Shown here piece by piece: positions 1 to 6,454 of a DNA stretch of 64,000 nucleotides. Numbering within the stretch: position 1 is the first letter of the stretch; every line of letters begins with the position of its first letter. The stretch comes from an uncultured Lachnospiraceae bacterium (GTDB lineage Bacteria; Bacillota; Clostridia; Lachnospirales; Lachnospiraceae). The position numbers were made by a program, and so were the translations under genes. The stretch spans positions 62,001 to 126,000 of the forward strand of contig CAKNHF010000004.1 in the NCBI GenBank assembly GCA_930972465.1, in the 5' to 3' direction. A model generated the notes under the pieces. It was not told the DNA's origin and ran no database searches. It worked only from the letters and a program-made list of their open reading frames with translations.

Positions 1-82
1 AACCTTTGCTCCGCTCGTAAAAATACTCCCCGGCAGGCGTCAGGGAGAACCTGCAGTTCTCCGTGCTTACATACTCAGGCAT
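1..82 (-). pseudogene. LysR-like fragment running off the left edge
   Basis: The minus-strand frame gives about 27 residues including SLTPAGEYFYERSK, which resembles the end of a LysR-type helix-turn-helix (usual form LTPAGE.FY). The frame has an in-frame TAA a short way upstream of its only ATG, and no recognition-helix sequence precedes the motif, so the first forty or so residues expected for a LysR protein are missing. The rest lies outside the window. It may be a 5'-truncated remnant; a chance match cannot be excluded over so short a stretch. Confidence 0.35.
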
Positions 83-117
83 CGAAAAACAAAGCCGCAA
101 ACGGGCTTATTGCACGC

Positions 118-157
118 AAAAAAAGGATATCAGGACACTTCTTTCATCCTGATACCC
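118..157 (-). terminator. Intrinsic terminator of the TIGR04076 gene
   Basis: Inverted repeat GGATATCAGGA / TCCTGATACCC (125-135 with 147-157, one mismatch) followed on the minus strand by a run of seven T (118-124). It sits just beyond the stop codon of the leftward gene that ends at 182. Confidence 0.85.
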
Positions 158-181
158 GCGTATATTCATCTTATCAAGCTC

Positions 182-526
182 TTATCGCACCGGAATATAG
201 TCAATCTCTGCCTCTTCCTCCGTCGCCTCAATCTTGAAAATCACCGGGCGCAGCCCGTCGTTGCAGCTGCAGATCGCAACTCCCGGCTTTCTGATCCAGT
301 CGCCGTAGTAGAACAGCCCCTCTCCTGTTCCGTGTGAGAGTGCGAACACATACTGATAGACCGCTTTCCATGCCTCATCGCAGAATCCCTCCGGCTTCGC
401 ATAATCCGCGTAAAAGACCTGGCCTTCTTTCATCATCGGACAGGCGCCCAGCCCGGGGACTCCGTATTCTTCCGCAAGTTCCTTATCCAATGTTGTCTTC
501 AGCACCGTGATCTTACATTTTTTCAT
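182..526 (-). CDS. TIGR04076 family protein
   Basis: A 114-residue small soluble protein. It matches, from memory, the conserved TIGR04076 family of anaerobic bacteria: N-terminal CKITVLKTTL, then EYGVPGLGACP, GQVFYADYAKPEGFCDEAW, a central FYYGDW and the C-terminal GVAICSCNDGLRPVIFK. Several conserved cysteines (in CKITV, GACPM, GFCDE and CSCND) suggest metal or redox chemistry, but no function is established. A ribosome site AAAGGA lies ten bases before the ATG. The gene is divergent from a Crp/Fnr regulator with an 80-95 bp gap, so that regulator may control it. It ends in a strong terminator and appears monocistronic. Confidence 0.85.
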   Translation of the reverse strand: MKKCKITVLKTTLDKELAEEYGVPGLGACPMMKEGQVFYADYAKPEGFCDEAWKAVYQYVFALSHGTGEGLFYYGDWIRKPGVAICSCNDGLRPVIFKIEATEEEAEIDYIPVR

Positions 527-549
527 ACACTTACCATCCTTTCCCTTGA

Positions 550-578
550 TTGTAGTCTCTCATTTTCTGTGATATGAT
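550..578 (+). promoter_or_regulatory. Promoter of the Crp/Fnr regulator
   Basis: TTGTAG (550-555), a 17-base spacer and TATGAT (573-578) fit a sigma-A promoter pointing to the Crp/Fnr gene. It lies in the short intergenic region shared with the divergent TIGR04076 gene. Confidence 0.6.
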
Positions 579-621
579 GAAAACAGTTCGATGATATTTT
601 TAATGAATGAAGGTGACAGAC

Positions 622-1299
622 ATGCTGATCCCCCGCTATTATTTTTCCAATGACTTTGTAAATTTCCAGGAATATTTTCGCACTCAGCCTCACACTGTAA
701 GAACCTTTCGAAAAAATGAATACCTGTGGAATTACGGAGACCCCATTACACATATCTTCTATATCCTCTCCGGCGTTGCCCGGACCACGCTGGAACATGA
801 AAACGGTTCCCGCAAGATTTCCTCTTTTCACAGCGAAGGGACGGTTTTTCCCGGCTGTCATCGTTCTGTCTTCAAGATAGAGCAGTCCATCGCTACAATG
901 GCGGTCACCGAGCTGGAGACATTCTGCTTTTCCAGTAACGACTTTCTTCAGATGCTGACAGAAAACCCGCAGCTCATGCTCAGCACACTGGACTGGTATG
1001 CGTCCTATATCAACCTGCTCCTGTATGAGAGTGCTCATCAGGATTACAACAGTTCCTTTGTCAGACTCTGCAACCTGCTGTACCTTTTCTCCCGGAATTC
1101 TCCCTCCGGAGAACACGGACGCATTAACCTGACGCAGGAAAGCATCGCTGAGATTCTTACAGTAACCAGGGTAAGCGCTGCCCGCAGTCTGGGGCGTCTC
1201 CGCGATGAAAAGATCATCATCCCTCACCGGAGCCGGATCCAGATCATCGACCAGAAGGCATTGGAATCCTACTGCTCCGACGAGACGCTGCAGTCCTGA
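622..1299 (+). CDS. Crp/Fnr family transcriptional regulator
   Basis: About 225 residues, the usual size. The N-terminal half is a cyclic-nucleotide-binding-like beta barrel (FRKNEYLWNYGDPITHIFYILSG and the following strands). The C-terminal HTH_Crp region includes GRINLTQESIAEILTVTRVS and SLGRLRDEKII, the usual helix-turn-helix plus wing. No Cys cluster typical of Fnr iron-sulfur binding is seen, so the effector is unknown. I prefer the ATG at 622 over the in-frame ATG at 607 because AAGGTG lies six bases before 622, while 607 has no ribosome site. It is divergent from the TIGR04076 gene, a likely target. Confidence 0.85.
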   Translation: MLIPRYYFSNDFVNFQEYFRTQPHTVRTFRKNEYLWNYGDPITHIFYILSGVARTTLEHENGSRKISSFHSEGTVFPGCHRSVFKIEQSIATMAVTELETFCFSSNDFLQMLTENPQLMLSTLDWYASYINLLLYESAHQDYNSSFVRLCNLLYLFSRNSPSGEHGRINLTQESIAEILTVTRVSAARSLGRLRDEKIIIPHRSRIQIIDQKALESYCSDETLQS

Positions 1300-1473
1300 C
1301 TCAGCCGGCACAGTGCTCCTCCGCCTGTATCTTTTTCCTCATTTCCTATTTATATTATCATGGTTTGGAGACTTTTTCTGTAACATTGTTTACAGTTTTC
1401 CGGATCAGTTTTTCCAACTTTGTGCAAGATCACCTTTGAAATTTCTGATCTGAATCATATAAAATAATATCTG

Positions 1474-1523
1474 ACGTGTGGCATTCTACTGCGTAAATCC
1501 AGTTGAAAGCCACACGTTTTTTT
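1474..1523 (+). terminator. Hairpin with T run after the Crp/Fnr gene
   Basis: Perfect 9-bp inverted repeat ACGTGTGGC / GCCACACGT (1474-1482 with 1509-1517), 26-base loop, followed by TTTTTT. It could terminate the Crp/Fnr transcript or act as a leader attenuator for the decayed gene that follows. Confidence 0.55.
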
Positions 1524-1535
1524 GTCAGATGGAGG

Positions 1536-1558
1536 AAGACTCTCAAGCGAGTCTTGAA
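1536..1558. repeat. Short palindromic element, copy 1
   Basis: AAGACTC, six bases, GAGTCTT form a small hairpin. The 13-mer AGCGAGTCTTGAA (1546-1558) recurs exactly in inverted orientation at 3432-3444. Confidence 0.5.
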
Positions 1559-1582
1559 TTCTAATTGAAAGGAGCACCTGAA

Positions 1583-1985
1583 ATGCCAAAAAACAGAACA
1601 CAGAGAATCGTTTTCGGAATCATCATGTCCTATGCCATGGCATACGGCATGGAAGTTTATAATGTCGCCATCAGAGAGGGCGTCAATCTGACACCGGGCG
1701 GGAGCGGCTTTTGCCGCAAAGCACTGTGATCCTGAAAAAGATAATCCGTACATCTGCCGTCTTCTTCGCCAGGCCGGTACAATTGCTGTCATGTGTCCGG
1801 CGATGAGCCTTGTGGCTTCTATCCTGTATAATATCATTATGGATGGGATGCCGGTCACAAAGCTCCCCGCTGTCTGGATCGGAACACTTATTAAAAATTT
1901 CCCGATAGCTTTCTTCTGGAACATGTTTGCAGCCGCACCTTTTTCACACTGGCTCTTTGGGAAAATATTTCCTGACCGTGGATAG
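1583..1985 (+). pseudogene. Decayed DUF2798 membrane protein gene
   Basis: The first frame (1583-1729) encodes MPKNRTQRIVFGIIMSYAMA followed by YGMEVYN, the start of the small DUF2798 membrane proteins. It then runs into out-of-family residues and a stop. A different frame picks up with a DPEKDNP segment and continues to 1985 with MCPAMSLVASILYN and NFPIAFFWNMFAAAP, which is the second half of the same family. The middle (roughly 40-60 residues) is gone, so this is an internal deletion plus frame change rather than a sequencing slip alone. GGAGCACCTGAA precedes the start. Confidence 0.8.
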
Positions 1986-2023
1986 CAGCACAGCTTCCTT
2001 TTTTCTGCGGCTTCTCATTCTTT

Positions 2024-3277
2024 TCAGCCCGCTGCTTCCGGTGTATCATCAGAAATTTCTTCAACAAATGAAAACGTACTCCCGTCTTCCGACTGATACA
2101 ATGCCTCCCTCAGCTTTCCGTCCTTCACATAATCTCCGTCGTCCCCCTGTCCCACAACTGCGTAGAGGATCCCGTCTTCTTCATACATCTTTTCCACTGT
2201 ATCAAAGGGATTGAAACCCAGTCTCTCTGTAATCTCTTCCGCTTCCGGGATCACAATGTCCTGAAACGTTTTTCCCCCGTCCAGCGTAGCCATCATACTC
2301 TCATCTTTCGCGTAGTATCCCCTCCCGTCCTTCGTCCAGAAGGAACATGTCAGATTAGTGCAGAAGTAATCCGGCAGCGTGATGGAGATCCAGTTTTTCA
2401 GATCTTCCGAATAATATGTCGCATAATAATCGCTTCCCAGAGAGCGGTCCGCCGCCATTGTCACATAATATCCGCTGTCAGTCACAGAGAGGAAGGGATT
2501 CGCCGCATAGCCGCTCTGTCGGATCCGGCTCTCATTCCAGGTCTCTCCCCGGTCTGTGCTGTACAGAAGCGAATGTCCCGCCACGAATCCGGTAAACTCT
2601 TCTGTGATCACATAACTGTTGTATGGCAGCAGCTCGTTGTAAGTTCCGTTGGACTGGCTGCACACTTTCTCGTATCCGTCCGGCACTTCGATAAAGTTCT
2701 CTCCGGAATCATAAGTTACATAGAGTACTCCATCCCGGATATAGTAGGTCATGGGCTCGTCTGTCTTCATCTCGAAATGTTTTGTCTGTGGTTTCTGTCT
2801 CTCTTCCTGGAACTCCGGCGTAGACATCTGATACTGAACCGGGCTCATCTTCTCTGTGATACGATAAATATCATCTTCGTCCGGTTCCCAGCAAAGCACC
2901 ATCTGTCCTGTATAAACCCGCCGGGTATCTGTATCTGACAGATCCAGCGCCTGCACAATCCCGCTGCCGCTGCCTGCTGTATAGATCTCATAATCGATCT
3001 GGATACAGGGCATTTCCAGATCAGTCAGAATCTCCATGTTTTCGATCCGGGCATTTACCACTCGATAGTCATAAGGCACCAGCCATCCGTCAAACTGATC
3101 AAAATATTGCGAAAACCATCTCCAGCTGATCTCCTCCAGGTCATACCTTTCACTTTCCACAGTATCACCTACAATCTGAGGCATTTCATATCTGTGCCAG
3201 ACATATAACAATATGCCGGCGGCCGCCATTAAAAGCGCCAGAACAGCCCCCGCTGCGATAAGAATGATCTTCTTCAT
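2024..3277 (-). CDS. Membrane-anchored BNR/Asp-box repeat protein
   Basis: About 417 residues from the ATG at 3277, which has AAAGGAG before it; an in-frame ATG 17 codons upstream lacks one. The N terminus is a signal anchor (KKIILIAAGAVLALLMAAAG). The exported part contains sialidase-type Asp-box turns such as LLYSTDRGETWNES, MATLDGGKTFQD and a weaker YYSEDLKNWIS, so a beta-propeller like the BNR proteins is likely. No sialidase catalytic arginines or RIP motif were recognised, so enzymatic activity is not implied. It is acidic and probably faces the outside. Substrate or role unknown. Confidence 0.7.
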   Translation of the reverse strand: MKKIILIAAGAVLALLMAAAGILLYVWHRYEMPQIVGDTVESERYDLEEISWRWFSQYFDQFDGWLVPYDYRVVNARIENMEILTDLEMPCIQIDYEIYTAGSGSGIVQALDLSDTDTRRVYTGQMVLCWEPDEDDIYRITEKMSPVQYQMSTPEFQEERQKPQTKHFEMKTDEPMTYYIRDGVLYVTYDSGENFIEVPDGYEKVCSQSNGTYNELLPYNSYVITEEFTGFVAGHSLLYSTDRGETWNESRIRQSGYAANPFLSVTDSGYYVTMAADRSLGSDYYATYYSEDLKNWISITLPDYFCTNLTCSFWTKDGRGYYAKDESMMATLDGGKTFQDIVIPEAEEITERLGFNPFDTVEKMYEEDGILYAVVGQGDDGDYVKDGKLREALYQSEDGSTFSFVEEISDDTPEAAG

Positions 3278-3376
3278 GGATGTCTCCTTTCCTTTTCCGG
3301 GATTTATGAGATGATTATAGACCCCCATTCATTTTTCTGCAACAGAAGATTCCCGTCCGGAGTTTTCTGAAAAGGC

Positions 3377-3415
3377 CAGGAGCAGAAAATGCCTTCCCTG
3401 CATTTTCTGCTCCTG
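3377..3415 (-). terminator. 16-bp hairpin after the small PH-like gene
   Basis: Perfect 16-bp inverted repeat (3377-3392 with 3400-3415, seven-base loop), followed on the minus strand by CCTTTTC. It lies about 70 bp past the leftward gene ending at 3483. Confidence 0.65.
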
Positions 3416-3431
3416 TATCTCTAATCCTCCT

Positions 3432-3454
3432 TTCAAGACTCGCTCGCGGGTCTT
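3432..3454. repeat. Short palindromic element, copy 2
   Basis: AAGACTC, GCTCGC, GGGTCTT hairpin. TTCAAGACTCGCT here is the exact reverse complement of the 13-mer at 1546-1558. Confidence 0.5.
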
Positions 3455-3482
3455 GGCGCGGGATTCGGGTCGGAATCAGCCG

Positions 3483-3953
3483 TCAGATTACATTTTCCTG
3501 CAATTTTGAAGGAATCTCTTTTAACATCTTCAGCGTTCCGTCCATGTTCCTGCTGTGCCAGTTTCCGCCGAGCATTGTAGTCCCAAGAAAACCGGAAGTT
3601 CTGAGGGCGCTGAGTTCTTTCTGCTGGACAGAAAGTGTGATCACATCATCTTTGGTTCTGATGGTCAGATGATAATTTAATCCTTTTTCTGATATCTCCA
3701 GCCCCTTTATCTCCGAAAACGGGATAGACAGAGTCACTTCTCTCTTCAGTTCCATGGAAAACCTGCCGAATGGGACAAGGACCAGTTCATCCCTGCAGAT
3801 CTGAAGTACAAAAAACTGATTATCCAGTCCCAGAAATTTTACGATCGCATCGCTTAAATTCTCCGGGGCATACGAAACGATGATGCTCTTATTCTCGATC
3901 GGTTCATATCCCGCGTTCTTGATGACTTCCCATACTTTTGCCTCTTTTGCCAT
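3483..3953 (-). CDS. Hypothetical protein, PH-like beta-rich
   Basis: 156 residues, soluble, no signal or membrane segment. The body alternates short beta strands (FFVLQICRDELVLVPFGRF, TLSIPFSEIKGLEI, NYHLTIRTKDDVITLSV) in the manner of bacterial PH-like domains, but this is a fold guess. It has a good ribosome site (GGAGG, eight bases before ATG) and its own promoter with two direct repeats typical of LytTR regulators, placing it as a probable target of the kinase/regulator pair just upstream. Followed by a strong hairpin, so it is probably transcribed alone. Confidence 0.65.
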   Translation of the reverse strand: MAKEAKVWEVIKNAGYEPIENKSIIVSYAPENLSDAIVKFLGLDNQFFVLQICRDELVLVPFGRFSMELKREVTLSIPFSEIKGLEISEKGLNYHLTIRTKDDVITLSVQQKELSALRTSGFLGTTMLGGNWHSRNMDGTLKMLKEIPSKLQENVI

Positions 3954-4049
3954 ATCCGTTATCCTCCGCTTTTCCGCCGGGGTTTCCTTTTCCCGGAAAT
4001 CAGATCCCGTGATACTCCGGAAACGCTCCGGCTGTTACATTTTACTCCT

Positions 4050-4117
4050 GTATTATGACGCAGGCAGCTGTTCTGCGGAGGATTTCTGCCCAAACGGCAC
4101 ATTCCATGCCCAAACGG
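4050..4117 (-). promoter_or_regulatory. Promoter with two LytTR-type direct repeats
   Basis: On the minus strand CCGTTTGGGCA occurs twice (complement of 4107-4117 and 4087-4097), 20 bp apart start to start, i.e. two helical turns. A TAATAC -10 element (4050-4055) follows 31 bases after the second repeat. LytTR/AgrA regulators are known to bind pairs of 9-11 bp direct repeats about two turns apart with a core similar to CAGTT/CCGTT. It drives the gene ending at 3483. Confidence 0.6.
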
Positions 4118-4147
4118 ATGGTAGATCTCCCTGTCTGTCCCGTTCTC

Positions 4148-4900
4148 TTATGTCTGAAAGTCAAGATCCAGCAGACGGAACAGTTCATTCTTTACTTTAC
4201 GTGAAAAGAAACATTCCTCCCCGTTTGTAAAGACGATTTTTTTGTCTCTGACATCCAGTTCCCGGATATGGCTCACATTTGCCAGATAGGCTCTGTGCAC
4301 GCGGAGGAACTGTTTTCCCAGACTTTTCTGTAAGTCCCGGATGCTTCCGGTAAAGTCTATATTTCCCTTTATCCCGTGGAGTATGATGCGGTGGCTTTTC
4401 CCGCCTGTCTCAAAGTACAGGATGTCATCCACAGGGATATGACGCACCGTATCCATAAATTTCACGGTAAAATATGGCCTGTCCTCTTCCTGCTCGTTCT
4501 GTACGCGTTCTGTGATCACGTTCAGGCATCTGCGGATCCCCCGGAACATTTCCTCCGGATCGTCTTTTACAATATAGTCCAGCGCCTCCAGCTTATAGCG
4601 GAAGGTCTCAAAGGCAAGCTCCCCGAACGCCGTCACATAGACCAAGAATCCTCGCGTGTCTTCCCTGCGTATCTCCTGCCCAAGCGTGAATCCTGTATAC
4701 TTTCCGTCCTTCAGATCCACATCGAGGAAATAGATGCCTCTCTTCCCGTTCTCCCTCGCCGCATCCAGAAGTTTTCGTGGGCTTCCGGTATCGCAGACCA
4801 CTTCCATATCATATCCGGAGATCAAGATCTCTTTTTCCAGTTCGCTCCGTACCGCCCTGCGCACAGCCGGATCATCGTCACACAGATAGATGGGGATCAT
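4148..4900 (-). CDS. LytTR response regulator (AgrA-like)
   Basis: 250 residues. Receiver domain at 1-125 with acidic pocket CDDDP near residue 8, phospho-acceptor Asp in YFLDVDLKDG (about residue 59) and the Thr/Lys positions VTAFGE and VKDDP. A LytTR DNA-binding domain fills about 140-245 (VDDILYFETGGKSHRI, LRVHRAYLANVSHI). AAAGGAGG lies eight bases before the ATG. It follows the GHKL kinase gene with only four bases between, so they form one two-component operon. The direct repeats in the next promoter downstream are its likely operator. Confidence 0.9.
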   Translation of the reverse strand: MIPIYLCDDDPAVRRAVRSELEKEILISGYDMEVVCDTGSPRKLLDAARENGKRGIYFLDVDLKDGKYTGFTLGQEIRREDTRGFLVYVTAFGELAFETFRYKLEALDYIVKDDPEEMFRGIRRCLNVITERVQNEQEEDRPYFTVKFMDTVRHIPVDDILYFETGGKSHRIILHGIKGNIDFTGSIRDLQKSLGKQFLRVHRAYLANVSHIRELDVRDKKIVFTNGEECFFSRKVKNELFRLLDLDFQT

Positions 4901-4904
4901 CGTC

Positions 4905-6332
4905 TCATCCTCCTTTCGCCCCTATTTTCAGTTCCTGAACAAAGAAGCCGTCCTCCTGATACGTCATGGAGGAGACATGTTCATACGATTCCACGATCTG
5001 CCGGTAACTGGTCAGTCCCATCCCCCGTCCGGATCCTTTCGTGGAGTATCCTTCTTTCCATATCCGTGAGAGCGGGACCTGGCTCCTTGCAGGATTTTTG
5101 ACCAAGATGCTCACTCCTGTTTCATCAGCGCAGAACAGTGCTGTCACACCGATCCCGGAATATTTTCCCAAGTCATCTCTGTTTGAAAACGTTTCATCTC
5201 TTCTTTTTCCATCGGCTTCCCGTTTCCGGAGGAAGGCTTCGGTTTCCTCCGCCGCATTATCCAGAAGGATCCCTGCCGCCCTGCACAGTTCCCCGGCAGG
5301 GATGGCGGTCTGTGTGACCGGCGCCGCCGCTTCCAGGCGGAAAGGGATCTCCCGGCGCTGCATCTCCGCCGCCTTCACGGCAAGAAGCCCTTTCAGCTCT
5401 GCGATCTGGATATTCCCAAGCTGGGCAGTCTGAAAGATCTTCTCGCCTACCTTCCGCTCAAACTCCCCGGTCACCTCCGTGATAAATTCCTGGACTGCCT
5501 GAAGATTCCCCTCATCCGCCTGAAGAACCGCTCCCGCCATCCGGTTTTTAAAATCATGCCGGAAGATCCTCACATCCCGCTGCACACTCTCCAGGTTCTG
5601 GATATACAGTTCCTGCTGCCTTAAGTGCATCTGCTGCTCCTGTATCCTCCTGGTCTGCATATCACAGCGAAAAATATAGTTCAGGACTCCGTATACGATC
5701 AGAAGCAGGAACAGAGAGACAACCGGATTGCTGTTGTTCAGCATGATCCTTTCGTTTACCAGCTCCACAGCTATGACCCTCACAGCCGGAAGCAGGAAGA
5801 AAACCACCCTCCAGAAACCGAACCGTCTGCCTCCGGACAGAAAGTTTCTGTATTCCTCATCGAGACGTTTCCTGGAGATAAACCATGCTGCGAGTCCGAC
5901 CAGAGCCAGGATCAAAAGGCAGTTCACCGCCATATATGCTGCCAGGTCTCCGGGAACGCTCAGATCATAATTGTCTGCGAGGAAAAAACCGTCCACATCG
6001 TTTATCTGCCAGAAGAGGAAAACCGCTGTTGAAGCCGTGACCGCCGCATCGTTCCATGGCTCCCGGTATGCCGCTTTTAACAGCAGCATGCACGCCGCCA
6101 CCTCCAGATACATATTGACCAACTGGATCAGCGGGCTGTCAAAGAGTCCCCTGAGGTAAAAGAAATCTCCCGGAAGAATGAGGAGCAGGCTGTACAGGAT
6201 ATAGGCAGGAACCACCCGCTTTTTGTCCGGCCTTTTCCTTGTCAGTGCGCTGATCAGCATCAGACAGCACAGAAACTCGGAAAGGACCAGCGGAATATTG
6301 ATGAGAGTGAGTGAGAAAAATGTATATTCCAT
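4905..6332 (-). CDS. GHKL sensor histidine kinase (AgrC-like)
   Basis: About 475 residues. Start chosen at 6332 (MEYTFFSLTL, GGGAG upstream) rather than an ATG 24 codons earlier without ribosome site. Six or so membrane segments fill residues 1-220. A dimerisation helix carries the phospho-acceptor motif FRHDFKNRMAG, followed by a GHKL ATPase with N box LLDNAAEE and G box GSGRGMGL. This is the architecture of peptide-sensing AgrC-type kinases; no cognate pre-peptide (AgrD-like) or AgrB protease gene was found nearby, so the signal is unknown. Own promoter at 6364-6392. Confidence 0.88.
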   Translation of the reverse strand: MEYTFFSLTLINIPLVLSEFLCCLMLISALTRKRPDKKRVVPAYILYSLLLILPGDFFYLRGLFDSPLIQLVNMYLEVAACMLLLKAAYREPWNDAAVTASTAVFLFWQINDVDGFFLADNYDLSVPGDLAAYMAVNCLLILALVGLAAWFISRKRLDEEYRNFLSGGRRFGFWRVVFFLLPAVRVIAVELVNERIMLNNSNPVVSLFLLLIVYGVLNYIFRCDMQTRRIQEQQMHLRQQELYIQNLESVQRDVRIFRHDFKNRMAGAVLQADEGNLQAVQEFITEVTGEFERKVGEKIFQTAQLGNIQIAELKGLLAVKAAEMQRREIPFRLEAAAPVTQTAIPAGELCRAAGILLDNAAEETEAFLRKREADGKRRDETFSNRDDLGKYSGIGVTALFCADETGVSILVKNPARSQVPLSRIWKEGYSTKGSGRGMGLTSYRQIVESYEHVSSMTYQEDGFFVQELKIGAKGG

Positions 6333-6363
6333 AAAACTGTCTCCCGTGTTTTTTACTTTGTCT

Positions 6364-6392
6364 AGTATAATTCTTTTCCTTATTCTCTGCAA
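6364..6392 (-). promoter_or_regulatory. Promoter of the kinase/regulator operon
   Basis: On the minus strand TTGCAG, 17 bases, TATACT: close to sigma-A consensus, about 30 bases before the GHKL kinase start. Confidence 0.7.
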
Positions 6393-6395
6393 CAG

Positions 6396-6421
6396 AAAAG
6401 GCATCCTTTCAGATGCCTTTT
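6396..6421 (-). terminator. Terminator of the yhgE gene
   Basis: AAAAGGCATC, six-base loop, GATGCCTTTT. It lies between the end of the YhgE gene and the kinase promoter and works on either strand by symmetry. Confidence 0.75.
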
Positions 6422-6454
6422 CCGCCGCTCATTTTTCTCTTTTCTCACTGTCTC

